A stretch of 64,000 nt of DNA from Mycolicibacterium chubuense NBB4. Lineage in GTDB: Bacteria; Actinomycetota; Actinomycetes; Mycobacteriales; Mycobacteriaceae. Location of the stretch: positions 496,001 to 560,000 of the forward strand of contig NC_018027.1 in the NCBI RefSeq assembly GCF_000266905.1, given 5' to 3'. Below, piece by piece: positions 1-9,235 of this stretch (positions within the stretch are counted from its first letter, which is position 1; the number at the start of each line of letters is the position of its first letter). Below the pieces are notes generated by a model. That model ran no database searches and was not told where the DNA came from. It worked only from the letters and a program-made list of their open reading frames with translations. Position numbers and translations under genes: made by a program.

Positions 1-1
1 G

Positions 2-402
2 CGCGGATGTATGCCCGTGCCGCAGCGCGTGATTCGGGCCCGGGTCCATGGGCGCCAGGTCTATCTCGTGCCGCGGGCCGATGGCGTGGTGGTCGGCGCG
101 ACGCAGTACGAGCACGGTCGCGACACCGCACCGGCGGTCACGGGAGTGCGCGAGCTGCTCGACGACGCCTGTGCGGTGATGCCCGCGCTGGGGGAGTACG
201 AATTGGCCGAGTGCGCGGCGGGTCTGCGTCCGATGACGACCGACAACCTGCCGTTGGTCGGCCGGCTCGACGGGCGCACGCTCGTCGCCGCGGGGCACGG
301 TCGGTCGGGTTTCCTGTTGGCGCCGTGGACGGCCGAGGCGATCGCTGCGGAGCTGCGCGGCACGCCACTGCCCGGGGCGCCGGTGCTGGAAGGGATGGCG
401 AG

Positions 403-406
<4 letters not shown>
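2..406 (+). CDS. thiO: Glycine oxidase ThiO, C-terminal part (cut by window edge)
   Basis: FAD-dependent glycine oxidase that makes the iminoglycine consumed by ThiG in thiazole synthesis. The window opens inside the gene, so the Rossmann FAD-binding half is missing and about 134 codons remain. The stretch GLRPMTTDNLPLVG followed by AGHGRSGFLLAPWTA is typical of the C-terminal flavin-contacting part of DAO-family oxidases. Its stop codon overlaps the thiS start (ATGA), and thiS and thiG follow, which fixes the assignment. The family and context are clear; only the 5' end is unseen. Confidence 0.88.
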
Positions 407-1353
<947 letters not shown>

Positions 1354-1354
<1 letters not shown>

Positions 1355-2112
1355 TGTCCGAACGCTATGTGGCGCTGGGTAGTTCGATGGCTGCCGGGCC
1401 GGGGATCACTCCTCGCGCGCCCGGCTCGCCCCGGCGCGCCGGCCGGTCGGCGCGCAACTATGCGCACCTGGCCGCCGACGCCCTCGGACTCGAACTCGCC
1501 GACGTGACGTACTCGGGCGCGACCACAGCGCACATCCTCACCGACTCGCAGCACGGTGCACCGCCGCAGGCCGAGGCGCTGGACGGGTCCGAGTCCCTGG
1601 TGACGGTGACGATCGGCGGCAACGACGTCGGATATGTCCCGATGCTGTTCGCGGCGGGGCTGCCGAAGCCGTTGCGGTCACTGCCGTTCGCCGGGGCCAA
1701 GATTCGCGAGCTGCTCGACCCCGGTGCCCGCGACCGCGCACTCGGAGCGGTAGCCGGCTCGCTCGTCGAGGTCGGGCGGACGCTGCGCCGGCGGGCCCCG
1801 CGTGCGACGGTTCTCTTCGTGGACTACCTCACGCTGCTGCCGCCCTATGGCGCGCCGTTCTCGCCGGCGGAGGTGGCGCTCGGGCGCCACGTCGCGGCCA
1901 CCCTGGAGCGGCTGACCGCCGAGGCGGCCGCGGTCACCGGGTGCGGCGTCGTGCGCGCGGCGGCCGCCAGCCGGGACCACCACGCGTGGTCGTCCCGGCC
2001 CTGGACCACCAGGTTCGGTCTGCCGCTGCCGGGTCGGCCGGCTCCGCTGCACCCGAACGCCGACGGGATGCGGGCGGTCGCCGACCTCGTGATCGAGGCC
2101 GTCGGCACATGA
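1354..2112 (+). CDS. SGNH/GDSL-family hydrolase
   Basis: Predicted SGNH esterase or lipase of 252 residues. Block I is ALGSSMAAGPG near residue 6 (nucleophile Ser; the usual GDS is GSS here), block III is IGGNDVGY (oxyanion Gly and Asn) and block V is HPNADG near the C-terminus (catalytic His). There is no signal peptide, so a cytoplasmic place is likely unless export is unconventional. The ATG overlaps the thiG stop (ATGA) and the stop overlaps the next ATG, so it is probably co-transcribed with the thiamine genes and the ABC transporter; the substrate is unknown. A longer upstream reading was rejected because it only shadows thiG. Confidence 0.85.
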
Positions 2113-3014
2113 TCGAACTCGACGCGCTGACGAAGACGTACGGTTCGACCCGCGCGGTGGACGGGTTGACGTGCACGATCGAGCCCGGACTGGTCACCGG
2201 TTTCCTCGGACCCAACGGCGCGGGCAAGACCACCACGATGCGCATGATCCTCGGGCTGGACCGCCCGACGTCGGGCTCTGCGACCATCGACGGCAAGAGC
2301 TACCGGCACCTGTCCAACCCCCTGCGTACGGTCGGCGCGCTACTGGACGCACGGCAGGTGCATCCGAACCGCTCGGTGCGCAACCACCTCCGCTGGATCG
2401 CGGCGTCGAACCGGATTCCGGCCGGACGCGTCGACGAGGTCCTGGAGATGGTCGGGCTGGCCGCCGTCGCCGGGTCGCGGGCCGGCACGCTGTCGCTGGG
2501 CATGAGCCAGCGGCTGGGCATCGCCGCCGCGCTGATCGGTGATCCGCCGGTGCTGCTGTTCGACGAGCCGGTCAACGGCCTCGACCCCGAAGGTATCCAC
2601 TGGGTGCGCACGATGATGCGCACGCTGGCCGGTGAGGGCCGCACCGTCTTCGTGTCCAGTCACCTGCTCTCCGAAATGGCCAACACCGCGGACCGGCTCG
2701 TGGTGATCGGCAAGGGCAGGCTGATCGCGTCGACCACCGTGAGCGAGTTCGTCGCGCGCTCCGGCGCCGCCACCGTCCGGGTGCGCAGCCCGCAACTCGA
2801 GGCACTGCGCGATGCGCTGCGGGCGGCGGGAATGACGGTGCAGGCACAGGCCGACGCACTCGCGGTGCAGGGTGCGTCCACCGAGGCGATCGGCGAGCTG
2901 GCGGCGCTCCATGGGATCGTTCTGCACGAATTGAGTGCCCAGCAGGTTTCCTTGGAGGAGGCGTACCTGTCGTCGACCGACGGTGCGACCGAATACCGCG
3001 GGGCACGCCGGTGA
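2109..3014 (+). CDS. ABC transporter ATP-binding protein
   Basis: Nucleotide-binding subunit of 301 residues from an ABC-2-type exporter. Walker A is GPNGAGKTT near residue 36, the signature is degenerate (LSLGMSQ instead of LSGGQ) near residue 130, Walker B is VLLFDEPVNGLDPEG near 150, and the H-loop is SSHLLSEM. The degenerate signature and C-terminal domain resemble drug or lantibiotic-type exporters of the CcmA/NatA class. It overlaps the SGNH gene at its start and the permease at its end, both by 4 nt, so the pair is translationally coupled. The substrate cannot be inferred. Confidence 0.93.
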   Translation: MIELDALTKTYGSTRAVDGLTCTIEPGLVTGFLGPNGAGKTTTMRMILGLDRPTSGSATIDGKSYRHLSNPLRTVGALLDARQVHPNRSVRNHLRWIAASNRIPAGRVDEVLEMVGLAAVAGSRAGTLSLGMSQRLGIAAALIGDPPVLLFDEPVNGLDPEGIHWVRTMMRTLAGEGRTVFVSSHLLSEMANTADRLVVIGKGRLIASTTVSEFVARSGAATVRVRSPQLEALRDALRAAGMTVQAQADALAVQGASTEAIGELAALHGIVLHELSAQQVSLEEAYLSSTDGATEYRGARR

Positions 3015-3769
3015 CGCCGAGCGCGATGCCGGCCGCGGTCAGCGCGGAGCGGATCAAGCTGAGCACGCTGCGGTCGCCGTGGTGGGCGGCGATGGCCGCG
3101 GCCGCGCTCAGTCTCGGCCTGGCCGCCACGCGGGCCGGGGTGGCCTCCGACTACGCACGGATGACCGCGTCGCAGGCTGCACTCGGTGTCGCGGTGTTCG
3201 GCGTGCCGGTGCTGACGGTCGTGGCGGCGATGACGCTGACCAGCGAGTACCGCACGCGGATGGTGGCCACCACGTTCATGGCCACTCCGTGCCGCTCCGC
3301 TGTGTTGTGCGCGAAAGCGCTTGTCGCTGCGGTCTTCTCGGGTGCAGCGGCGATCGTGATGGTACTCGGTGCGGTGGTGGTGGCGCGGGTGCTCACCGGT
3401 CCGGAGGCCGGGGCAGCGCTGACCACCGGTCTCCCACGCACGGCGGGCGCGGTGGCGTTGTACGCAGCGCTGGCGGCGGTGCTCGGAGTGGGGGTGGCGG
3501 CGCTGGTGCGCCACACCGCTGGAGCGGTGACGATCCTGCTGCTGTGGCCGCTGCTCGTCGAACCGCTGGTGGGCAACCTGCCCGGCCGCGGCGCCCAGAT
3601 CGGCCCCTATCTGCCGTTCGCGAACGTCTTCCGGTTCCTCGACGTCGAGTGGCTCTTCCCGACTTACGCCATGCGCTGGGGCGCACTCGGGTCGGTCGGC
3701 TATTTCACGGCGGTCGTTCTCGCGGTGTTCGTCGCCGCGCTCATCGTGGTGAACCGCCGCGACGCGTGA
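3011..3769 (+). CDS. ABC-2 type transporter permease
   Basis: Membrane subunit of 252 residues partnering the ATPase just upstream (GTG start overlapping its stop as GTGA). About six hydrophobic segments are visible, the first near residues 25-40 and the last near 225-245 (YFTAVVLAVFVAALIVV). No catalytic motif is expected. With one ATPase and one permease the working unit would be a homodimer of each. It is the last gene of the run that begins in the thiamine operon; an 80-nt regulatory gap follows. Confidence 0.9.
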   Translation: MTPSAMPAAVSAERIKLSTLRSPWWAAMAAAALSLGLAATRAGVASDYARMTASQAALGVAVFGVPVLTVVAAMTLTSEYRTRMVATTFMATPCRSAVLCAKALVAAVFSGAAAIVMVLGAVVVARVLTGPEAGAALTTGLPRTAGAVALYAALAAVLGVGVAALVRHTAGAVTILLLWPLLVEPLVGNLPGRGAQIGPYLPFANVFRFLDVEWLFPTYAMRWGALGSVGYFTAVVLAVFVAALIVVNRRDA

Positions 3770-3780
3770 ATCGATGGTGC

Positions 3781-3849
3781 GCTTTACACGGTGTCGAATA
3801 TCTCAACAGACTGTTGACCAACTCGACGCCCCGTTGATAGCTTTACACC
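3781..3849 (+). promoter_or_regulatory. Operator/promoter region of the ethA-like gene (EthR-operator-like)
   Basis: The 80-nt gap before the monooxygenase contains a perfect odd palindrome TCAACAGACTGTTGA (3803-3817), a 9-bp direct repeat GCTTTACAC at 3781-3789 and 3840-3848, and the spaced words GTGTCGA, TCTC, GTTGAC, CTCGAC and CGTTGATAGC. As I recall the M. tuberculosis ethA-ethR intergenic operator, the same words occur there in the same order, so an EthR-type TetR repressor is a plausible ligand. TTGACC at 3814 could be a -35, with GATAGC as a weak -10 immediately before a very short leader. Confidence 0.5.
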
Positions 3850-5340
3850 ATGACCGAATTTGTCGACGTCGTCATTGTCGGGGCCGGTATCTCCGGCATC
3901 AGCGCTGCGTGGCACCTGCAGCAGCAGAATCCGGACAAGAACTACCTGATCCTCGAGCGCCGGGAGAAGCTGGGCGGCACCTGGGATCTGTTCAAGTACC
4001 CGGGCATCCGTTCCGACTCCGACATGTACACCCTCGGATTCCACTTCAAGCCGTGGGCGACGGACCAGATGATCGCCGACGGCCCCTCGATCTGGAACTA
4101 CCTGAACGAGGCGGCGGTCGAGAACGGCATCGACAAGCACATCCGCTACGGCCACAAGGTGCTCGCGGCGAACTGGTCGGACGAGCACAACCGCTGGGAG
4201 CTGACCGTCGACCGGGGCGGTGAGCAGATCCAGATCAACACGGGCTTCCTGTGGGCCTGCAGCGGCTACTACAACTACGACGAGGGTTTCTCGCCCGAGT
4301 TTCCCGGTGCCGAGGACTTCGGGGGCACCATCGTGCACCCGCAGCACTGGCCCGAAGATCTCGACTACCAGGGCAAGAAGGTCGTGGTGATCGGCAGCGG
4401 GGCCACCGCCATCACGCTCATCCCCGCGCTGATCGACAGCGGCGCCGGCCACGTCACCATGCTGCAGCGCACACCCACCTACATCGGGTCGCTGCCCGAC
4501 AAGGACCCCTTCGCCGCACGCGCCTACCGGCTGCTGCCGGAGAAGACCGCCTACACGGCCGTGCGCTGGAAGGCGATCCTGCAGGCCACCGCGCAGTACC
4601 AGCTCGCCCGGACGCTGCCGAACGTCTTCCGAAAGGCGTTGCGCACCATGGCCGAACGGCGGCTGCCCGAGGGCTACGACTACGACAGGCATTTCAGTCC
4701 CAGTTACAAGCCGTGGGATCAGCGCGTCTGCCTCGCCCCGAACGGCGACCTCTTCAAGGCCATCCGCAAGGGCAAGGCCGACGTGGTCACCGACGTGATC
4801 GAACGGTTCACCGCCGACGGCATCCAGCTGAAGTCGGGCGAGCATCTGAAGGCCGACATCATCGTCACCGCAACGGGATTGAACGTGCAGTTCTTCGGCG
4901 GCGCCGAGGTCCTGCGTAACGGCACACCGCTGAACCTCGCCGATACCGTGGCCTACCGGGGATTGATGCTGTCCGGTCTGCCGAATGTGGCGTTCACCTT
5001 CGGTTACACCAACGCCTCCTGGACGCTCAAGGCCGACCTGACGTCGGAGTACGTCAGCCGCCTGTTGCATTACATGGACGTCAAGGGCTACGACACCGTG
5101 GTCGCGCCGGAGCCGGGCGGCGACGTCGAGCGCCAACCGTTCGTCGACCTGACCTCCGGCTACATCAAGCGGGCGCTCGACAAGCTACCGAAGTCGGGAT
5201 CGAAATCCCCGTGGCGGCTCAAGCAGAACTACCTCATCGATCTGCGGGTGATCCGCAACGGCAAGCTGGACGACGGCACGCTGGAGTTCGGCAAGCACCG
5301 TTCCCTGGTGGAGGCCAGCGCCGCTGACTCGACGACGTGA
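3850..5340 (+). CDS. ethA: Baeyer-Villiger monooxygenase, EthA family
   Basis: FAD/NADPH-dependent type I Baeyer-Villiger monooxygenase of 496 residues. Dinucleotide-binding motifs are VIVGAGISG near residue 9 (FAD) and VVIGSGATA near 180 (NADPH); the family fingerprint FGGTIVHPQHWP lies near 157-168. Segments such as FKYPGIRSDSDMYTLGF and YTNASWTLKADLTSEYV closely resemble M. tuberculosis EthA, the activator of ethionamide, as remembered; EthA is 489 residues. Unlike that locus, no divergent TetR gene is adjacent. The next gene starts inside its stop (GTGA), so the epoxide-hydrolase-like protein may act on related substrates. Paralogues exist in mycobacteria, so orthology to EthA is probable but not proven. 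Confidence 0.85.
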   Translation: MTEFVDVVIVGAGISGISAAWHLQQQNPDKNYLILERREKLGGTWDLFKYPGIRSDSDMYTLGFHFKPWATDQMIADGPSIWNYLNEAAVENGIDKHIRYGHKVLAANWSDEHNRWELTVDRGGEQIQINTGFLWACSGYYNYDEGFSPEFPGAEDFGGTIVHPQHWPEDLDYQGKKVVVIGSGATAITLIPALIDSGAGHVTMLQRTPTYIGSLPDKDPFAARAYRLLPEKTAYTAVRWKAILQATAQYQLARTLPNVFRKALRTMAERRLPEGYDYDRHFSPSYKPWDQRVCLAPNGDLFKAIRKGKADVVTDVIERFTADGIQLKSGEHLKADIIVTATGLNVQFFGGAEVLRNGTPLNLADTVAYRGLMLSGLPNVAFTFGYTNASWTLKADLTSEYVSRLLHYMDVKGYDTVVAPEPGGDVERQPFVDLTSGYIKRALDKLPKSGSKSPWRLKQNYLIDLRVIRNGKLDDGTLEFGKHRSLVEASAADSTT

Positions 5341-6236
5341 TCGATCCCCAGACGCTGACTCTGAAACTGCCTCATCTCGACGTCACGGCGCTGTCGTGGG
5401 GACCGCCCGACGGGCGACTCGTCCTGTGCCTGCACGGCTTCCCCGACAGCGCGTGGGGTTGGCGGAAGATGGCTCCACTGCTGGCGGAGCAAGGTCTGTG
5501 GGTCGTCGCGCCCTTCTCGCGGGGATACGCTCCGACAGGCCCGGCGCCCGACGGCGGCTACCACATCGGCGCCTTGATGTACGACGCGCTGGCGGTGCAC
5601 GGTGCGCTCGGTGCACCGGCCGATGCCGTGGTCATCGGCCACGACTGGGGCGCGTTCACCGCCAGCGCGCTGGCGGCCTACCCCGACTCGCCGTTCGCCG
5701 TGCACGTCACGATGGCGGTGGCGCCGGTGGGCGTCATCGGCCGGGCCCGCGGTTCGGTCGTCCGCCAGTTGCGGATGCTGCCCCGCCAACTGCGCAACAG
5801 CTGGTACATCCTGTTCTTCCAGCTGCCCGAGGTGCCAGAGCGGCTGCTGTCCAGCGTGATTCCGCGGCTGTGGCGCGACTGGGGTCCGCCGGGGTACCGC
5901 ACCGAGGCCGAGCTCTCCGATGCCCTGGCCGCGCTGCCCAGCCCCGCGCACCGGAAGGCCGCCGTCGGTTACTACCGCGCTCTGGTGCGGCCGGGCCGGC
6001 CGGCGCCGCGCTACGCCGACCTGCACAAGTGGAGCTTCGAGGTGCCCCGCCGGCCCCTGCTGCACCTGCAGGGCGAACAGGACGGCGCGATGTTGCCCGA
6101 GTACGCGGAATCGGTGAAGCCGGGGCTGCCGGCGGGCAGTGAAGTGCAGATGATCCCGTCCGCCGGTCACTTCCTGCAGATCGAGCGCCCGGACGTGACG
6201 GCTGAGGCCGTCCTGGCGTATCTCGGCGCGCGCTAA
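5337..6236 (+). CDS. Alpha/beta hydrolase, epoxide-hydrolase-like
   Basis: 299-residue alpha/beta hydrolase. The oxyanion motif HGFPDSAWGW and the nucleophile elbow GHDWGA carry Asp rather than Ser, as in epoxide hydrolases and haloalkane dehalogenases; the charge-relay acid may be in EQDGAMLP and the catalytic His is in SAGHFLQIE near the C-terminus. There is no signal peptide. The GTG start overlaps the monooxygenase stop by 4 nt, indicating coupled translation and perhaps sequential action on an oxygenated ketone or ester metabolite. The exact substrate is unknown. Confidence 0.88.
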   Translation: MIDPQTLTLKLPHLDVTALSWGPPDGRLVLCLHGFPDSAWGWRKMAPLLAEQGLWVVAPFSRGYAPTGPAPDGGYHIGALMYDALAVHGALGAPADAVVIGHDWGAFTASALAAYPDSPFAVHVTMAVAPVGVIGRARGSVVRQLRMLPRQLRNSWYILFFQLPEVPERLLSSVIPRLWRDWGPPGYRTEAELSDALAALPSPAHRKAAVGYYRALVRPGRPAPRYADLHKWSFEVPRRPLLHLQGEQDGAMLPEYAESVKPGLPAGSEVQMIPSAGHFLQIERPDVTAEAVLAYLGAR

Positions 6237-6245
6237 CGTAGTGGC

Positions 6246-7757
6246 GTGACCCGCTCCCACCAGGCGTCCCGACTCGTGACCGTGCTGGTCATCACCACAA
6301 TGGCACTCGTCGGCTGCGGCCGCGACACCCTACCCGCTCCGGCACCTCCGTCGGATCCGTCCGCCGCAGGCCGGTTCGCCGACTCGCTGGCGCACAAGGT
6401 CACCGTGGACGCCACGATGGCGCACCTGCGCAAACTGCAGGAGATCGCCGACGCCAACGGTGGCAATCGTGCGCTCGGCTCCAAGGGGTACGACGCCAGC
6501 GTCGACTATGTCGCAAAGACGCTGCGAGACAAAGGGTTCGACGTTCAGACGCCGGATTTCGAAGTGAAGCGGCCGTGGTCCGACGAGCCGTCGCTGACCG
6601 TGGCCGACGCCAAGATCGGTGCCAAGCCGCTCGAGTACACCATCGGCACGGCGGCGGGTGGCGTATCCGGGCCGATCGTCGCCGCTCGCGCCGGCGACGA
6701 CACCCCGGGCTGCACACCCAGCGACTACGACGGGTTGCCCACCCAGGGTGCGGTGGTGGTGGTCGATCGCGGGTCGTGCCCCTTCGGGGCCAAGCAGACC
6801 ATCGCCGCGGACCGCGGCGCGGTGGCGTTGATCGTCGCAAACAACGAGGACGAGGGCGACCTGGTCGGCGCAACGCTCGGGGAGAACACCCCGGTGAAGA
6901 TCCCGGTCATCGGCGTGACGAAGGCCGCCGGCGCCCAGTTGCGCGGTCAACAGGGCAGCCCGGCGACGATCAGCCTCAATGCCGGCGTGCGCGTCGAGCG
7001 GACACGCAATGTGATCGCGCAGACCAAGACCGGATCGACCTCCGATGTCGTGATGGTCGGGTCGCACCTCGACAGCGTCCCGGAGGGACCAGGCATCAAC
7101 GACAACGGCTCGGGGGTGGCCGCGATCCTGGAAACCGCTCTGCAACTGGGCACTTCGCCCCCGGTCCAGAATGCCGTCCGGTTCGGATTCTGGGGCGCCG
7201 AGGAGGAGGGCCTGCTGGGTTCGAGCAACTACGTCGAATCGCTCGACGTCGACCACCTCAAAGACATTGCGCTGTACCTCAACTTCGACATGCTCGGCTC
7301 GCCCAACCCCGGGTACTTCACCTACGACGGCGACCAGTCGACGGCGCCGGAGCCCGGCAAGATCCCCCGCGTGCCCGAGGGTTCGGCGGGGATCGAGCGA
7401 AGCCTGGCCGCCTACCTCGACCGGGCGGGCAAGCCCGCGCAGGACACGGCCTTCGACGGCAGATCCGACTACGACGGCTTCACCAAGGCGGGAGTGCCGT
7501 CGGGCGGCCTCTTCTCGGGTGCGGAGGAGAAGAAGAACGCCCAGCAGGCCGGCGTCTGGGGCGGTCAGGCCGACCAGCCGTTCGACCCGAACTACCACAA
7601 GGACACCGACACGCTCGACCACGTCGACCGCACCGCCCTGCAGATCCACGGCAGCGGCGTGGCCTACGCGGTGGGTCTGTACGCTCAGGATCAACGCGGG
7701 CGCAACGGGATTCCCGTCCGCGACGACCGCACGCGGCACCAGATCTCCCCGTCGTGA
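6246..7757 (+). CDS. lpqL: Lipoprotein aminopeptidase LpqL (M28 family)
   Basis: Exported zinc aminopeptidase of 503 residues anchored by a lipidated cysteine: the signal peptide ends in LVGC (Cys about 24). A protease-associated (PA) domain occupies roughly residues 130-240 (DRGSCPFGAKQT). The M28 catalytic set is complete: HLDSVPEG (Zn His), GINDNGSG (bridging Asp), GAEEEGLLGS (general base Glu plus Zn Glu), NFDMLGSPN (Zn Asp) and NYHKDTDTLDHV (Zn His). It matches M. tuberculosis Rv0418 in length, motifs and position after thiG, as remembered. The GTG start at 6246 gives the shortest sensible signal peptide; a paralogue follows with a 4-nt overlap. Confidence 0.93.
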   Translation: MTRSHQASRLVTVLVITTMALVGCGRDTLPAPAPPSDPSAAGRFADSLAHKVTVDATMAHLRKLQEIADANGGNRALGSKGYDASVDYVAKTLRDKGFDVQTPDFEVKRPWSDEPSLTVADAKIGAKPLEYTIGTAAGGVSGPIVAARAGDDTPGCTPSDYDGLPTQGAVVVVDRGSCPFGAKQTIAADRGAVALIVANNEDEGDLVGATLGENTPVKIPVIGVTKAAGAQLRGQQGSPATISLNAGVRVERTRNVIAQTKTGSTSDVVMVGSHLDSVPEGPGINDNGSGVAAILETALQLGTSPPVQNAVRFGFWGAEEEGLLGSSNYVESLDVDHLKDIALYLNFDMLGSPNPGYFTYDGDQSTAPEPGKIPRVPEGSAGIERSLAAYLDRAGKPAQDTAFDGRSDYDGFTKAGVPSGGLFSGAEEKKNAQQAGVWGGQADQPFDPNYHKDTDTLDHVDRTALQIHGSGVAYAVGLYAQDQRGRNGIPVRDDRTRHQISPS

Positions 7758-9223
7758 GAGTCCGGTGGACCCTGGGCGTCGCCGTCGCCGTCGCCGCGGC
7801 GATCGGTATCACCGCCGCCTGCGCCTCGAGTACGCCCGGGCCGCGGCTGGCCCAGGAGCTCGCGGACAGGGTGACCCCCGACAACGTCTATGCACACCTC
7901 GCCGAGCTGCAGAAGATCGCCGACAGCCACGACGGGAATCGAGCCGACGGCACGCCGGGCTACCAGGCCAGCGTCGACTATGTCGTGAAGACGCTGCGCG
8001 ACAAGGGCTTCGACGTGCAGACTCCCGAGTTCCAGCGGCTCTCCGGCTCCGAGGGCGGCAGGCCGGCGCTGACCATCGCCGGGCGGGGATACCGGGTGGA
8101 CCAAGCCTCTCTGCTGTTGACCACCGAGCCGGGCGGACTGCGCGCGGAATCGCTGCGTCCCCGCCGGTCGGCCGGATGTTCGGCGTCCGACTACGGCAGC
8201 GCCTCGGTCAAGGGGGCGATCACGGTCGTCGACGACAGCGGATGCTCGATCGTCGACAAGCACGCGACCGCCGTCGCCGAGGGGGCGGTCGGAATGCTGG
8301 TGGTCAGCAAGGCCACACCCGCAAATCCCGTCGGCGCGCCGCCGGGCCTGTTCACCCCCGGCTACTACCGCCAGTTCACGATCCCCGTCGGCATCATCGA
8401 TCCCACCGCGGATTCCGCTCTGCGGCGGACGAATTCGCCGGTGACCCTGGTGCTCGACAACAAGCCGGTGATGACCACCTCCCGCAATGTCGTCGCGCAG
8501 ACCAAGGCCGGCAACACCGACAACGTGGTCATGGTGGGCGCCCACCTGGACAGTGTGCGGTCCGGTGCGGGCATCAACGACAACGGCTCCGGGGTGGCAG
8601 CGGTGCTCGAGACGGCCGCGCAACTCGGTGCCAACCCGAAGGGCGGCAACGCCGTTCGGTTCGCGTTCTGGGGCGCCGGCGAGATCGGTCAGGACGGTGC
8701 CACGGCCTATCTGCGCTCGCTGGACGAGAAGCAACTCGGCGACGTCGCGCTGTATCTCGACATCGACACGATCGGCTCCCCGAACGCGGGTTACTTCACC
8801 GACGACGGCGACCAGTCGGCCCAGGCCGGGGCGAAGGTCGCACCTGTGCCGCCGGGGTCGGCCGGGATCGAACGCACCTTCGCGGGCCGGTTGAACCTGG
8901 CCGGCGTCCGGCCGGCCGACATGCCACTCGGTCGTGCCACCGACTACGCGCCGTTCCTGGCCGCGGGAATACCCGTGGGCGGTGTCACCGCAGGGTCGTC
9001 TCAGATCAAAACCGATGTGCAGGCACGTATCTGGGGCGGGCAGGCGGGCGTGGCGTTCGACCCGGACTACCACACACCCCGCGACACGATTGACCACGTC
9101 AACCGCGATGCGCTGGGGATTCTGGCGTCGTCGGCGGCGTTCGCGGTGGGTACCTACGCGCAATCGATCGAGGGTGCGAACGGGGTGCCGGCGCGGGATC
9201 ACCGCAACCGACGCACGCCGTAG
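7754..9223 (+). CDS. LpqL-like lipoprotein, M28 peptidase paralogue with altered active site
   Basis: 489-residue paralogue of the preceding LpqL, starting at a GTG that overlaps its stop. The signal peptide ends in TAAC (lipid Cys about 23). PA and M28 domains are in the same order. Zn ligands appear kept (HLDSV, GINDNGSG, DIDTIGSPN, DYHTPRDTIDHV), but the motif that reads GAEEEGLLG in LpqL is GAGEIGQDG here: the residue aligned with the general-base Glu is Gly while the Zn-binding Glu stays. This predicts weak or absent peptidase activity, perhaps a binding role. Tandem duplication is the likely origin. Confidence 0.88.
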   Translation: MRVRWTLGVAVAVAAAIGITAACASSTPGPRLAQELADRVTPDNVYAHLAELQKIADSHDGNRADGTPGYQASVDYVVKTLRDKGFDVQTPEFQRLSGSEGGRPALTIAGRGYRVDQASLLLTTEPGGLRAESLRPRRSAGCSASDYGSASVKGAITVVDDSGCSIVDKHATAVAEGAVGMLVVSKATPANPVGAPPGLFTPGYYRQFTIPVGIIDPTADSALRRTNSPVTLVLDNKPVMTTSRNVVAQTKAGNTDNVVMVGAHLDSVRSGAGINDNGSGVAAVLETAAQLGANPKGGNAVRFAFWGAGEIGQDGATAYLRSLDEKQLGDVALYLDIDTIGSPNAGYFTDDGDQSAQAGAKVAPVPPGSAGIERTFAGRLNLAGVRPADMPLGRATDYAPFLAAGIPVGGVTAGSSQIKTDVQARIWGGQAGVAFDPDYHTPRDTIDHVNRDALGILASSAAFAVGTYAQSIEGANGVPARDHRNRRTP

Positions 9224-9235
9224 CGGAGCGACCGG

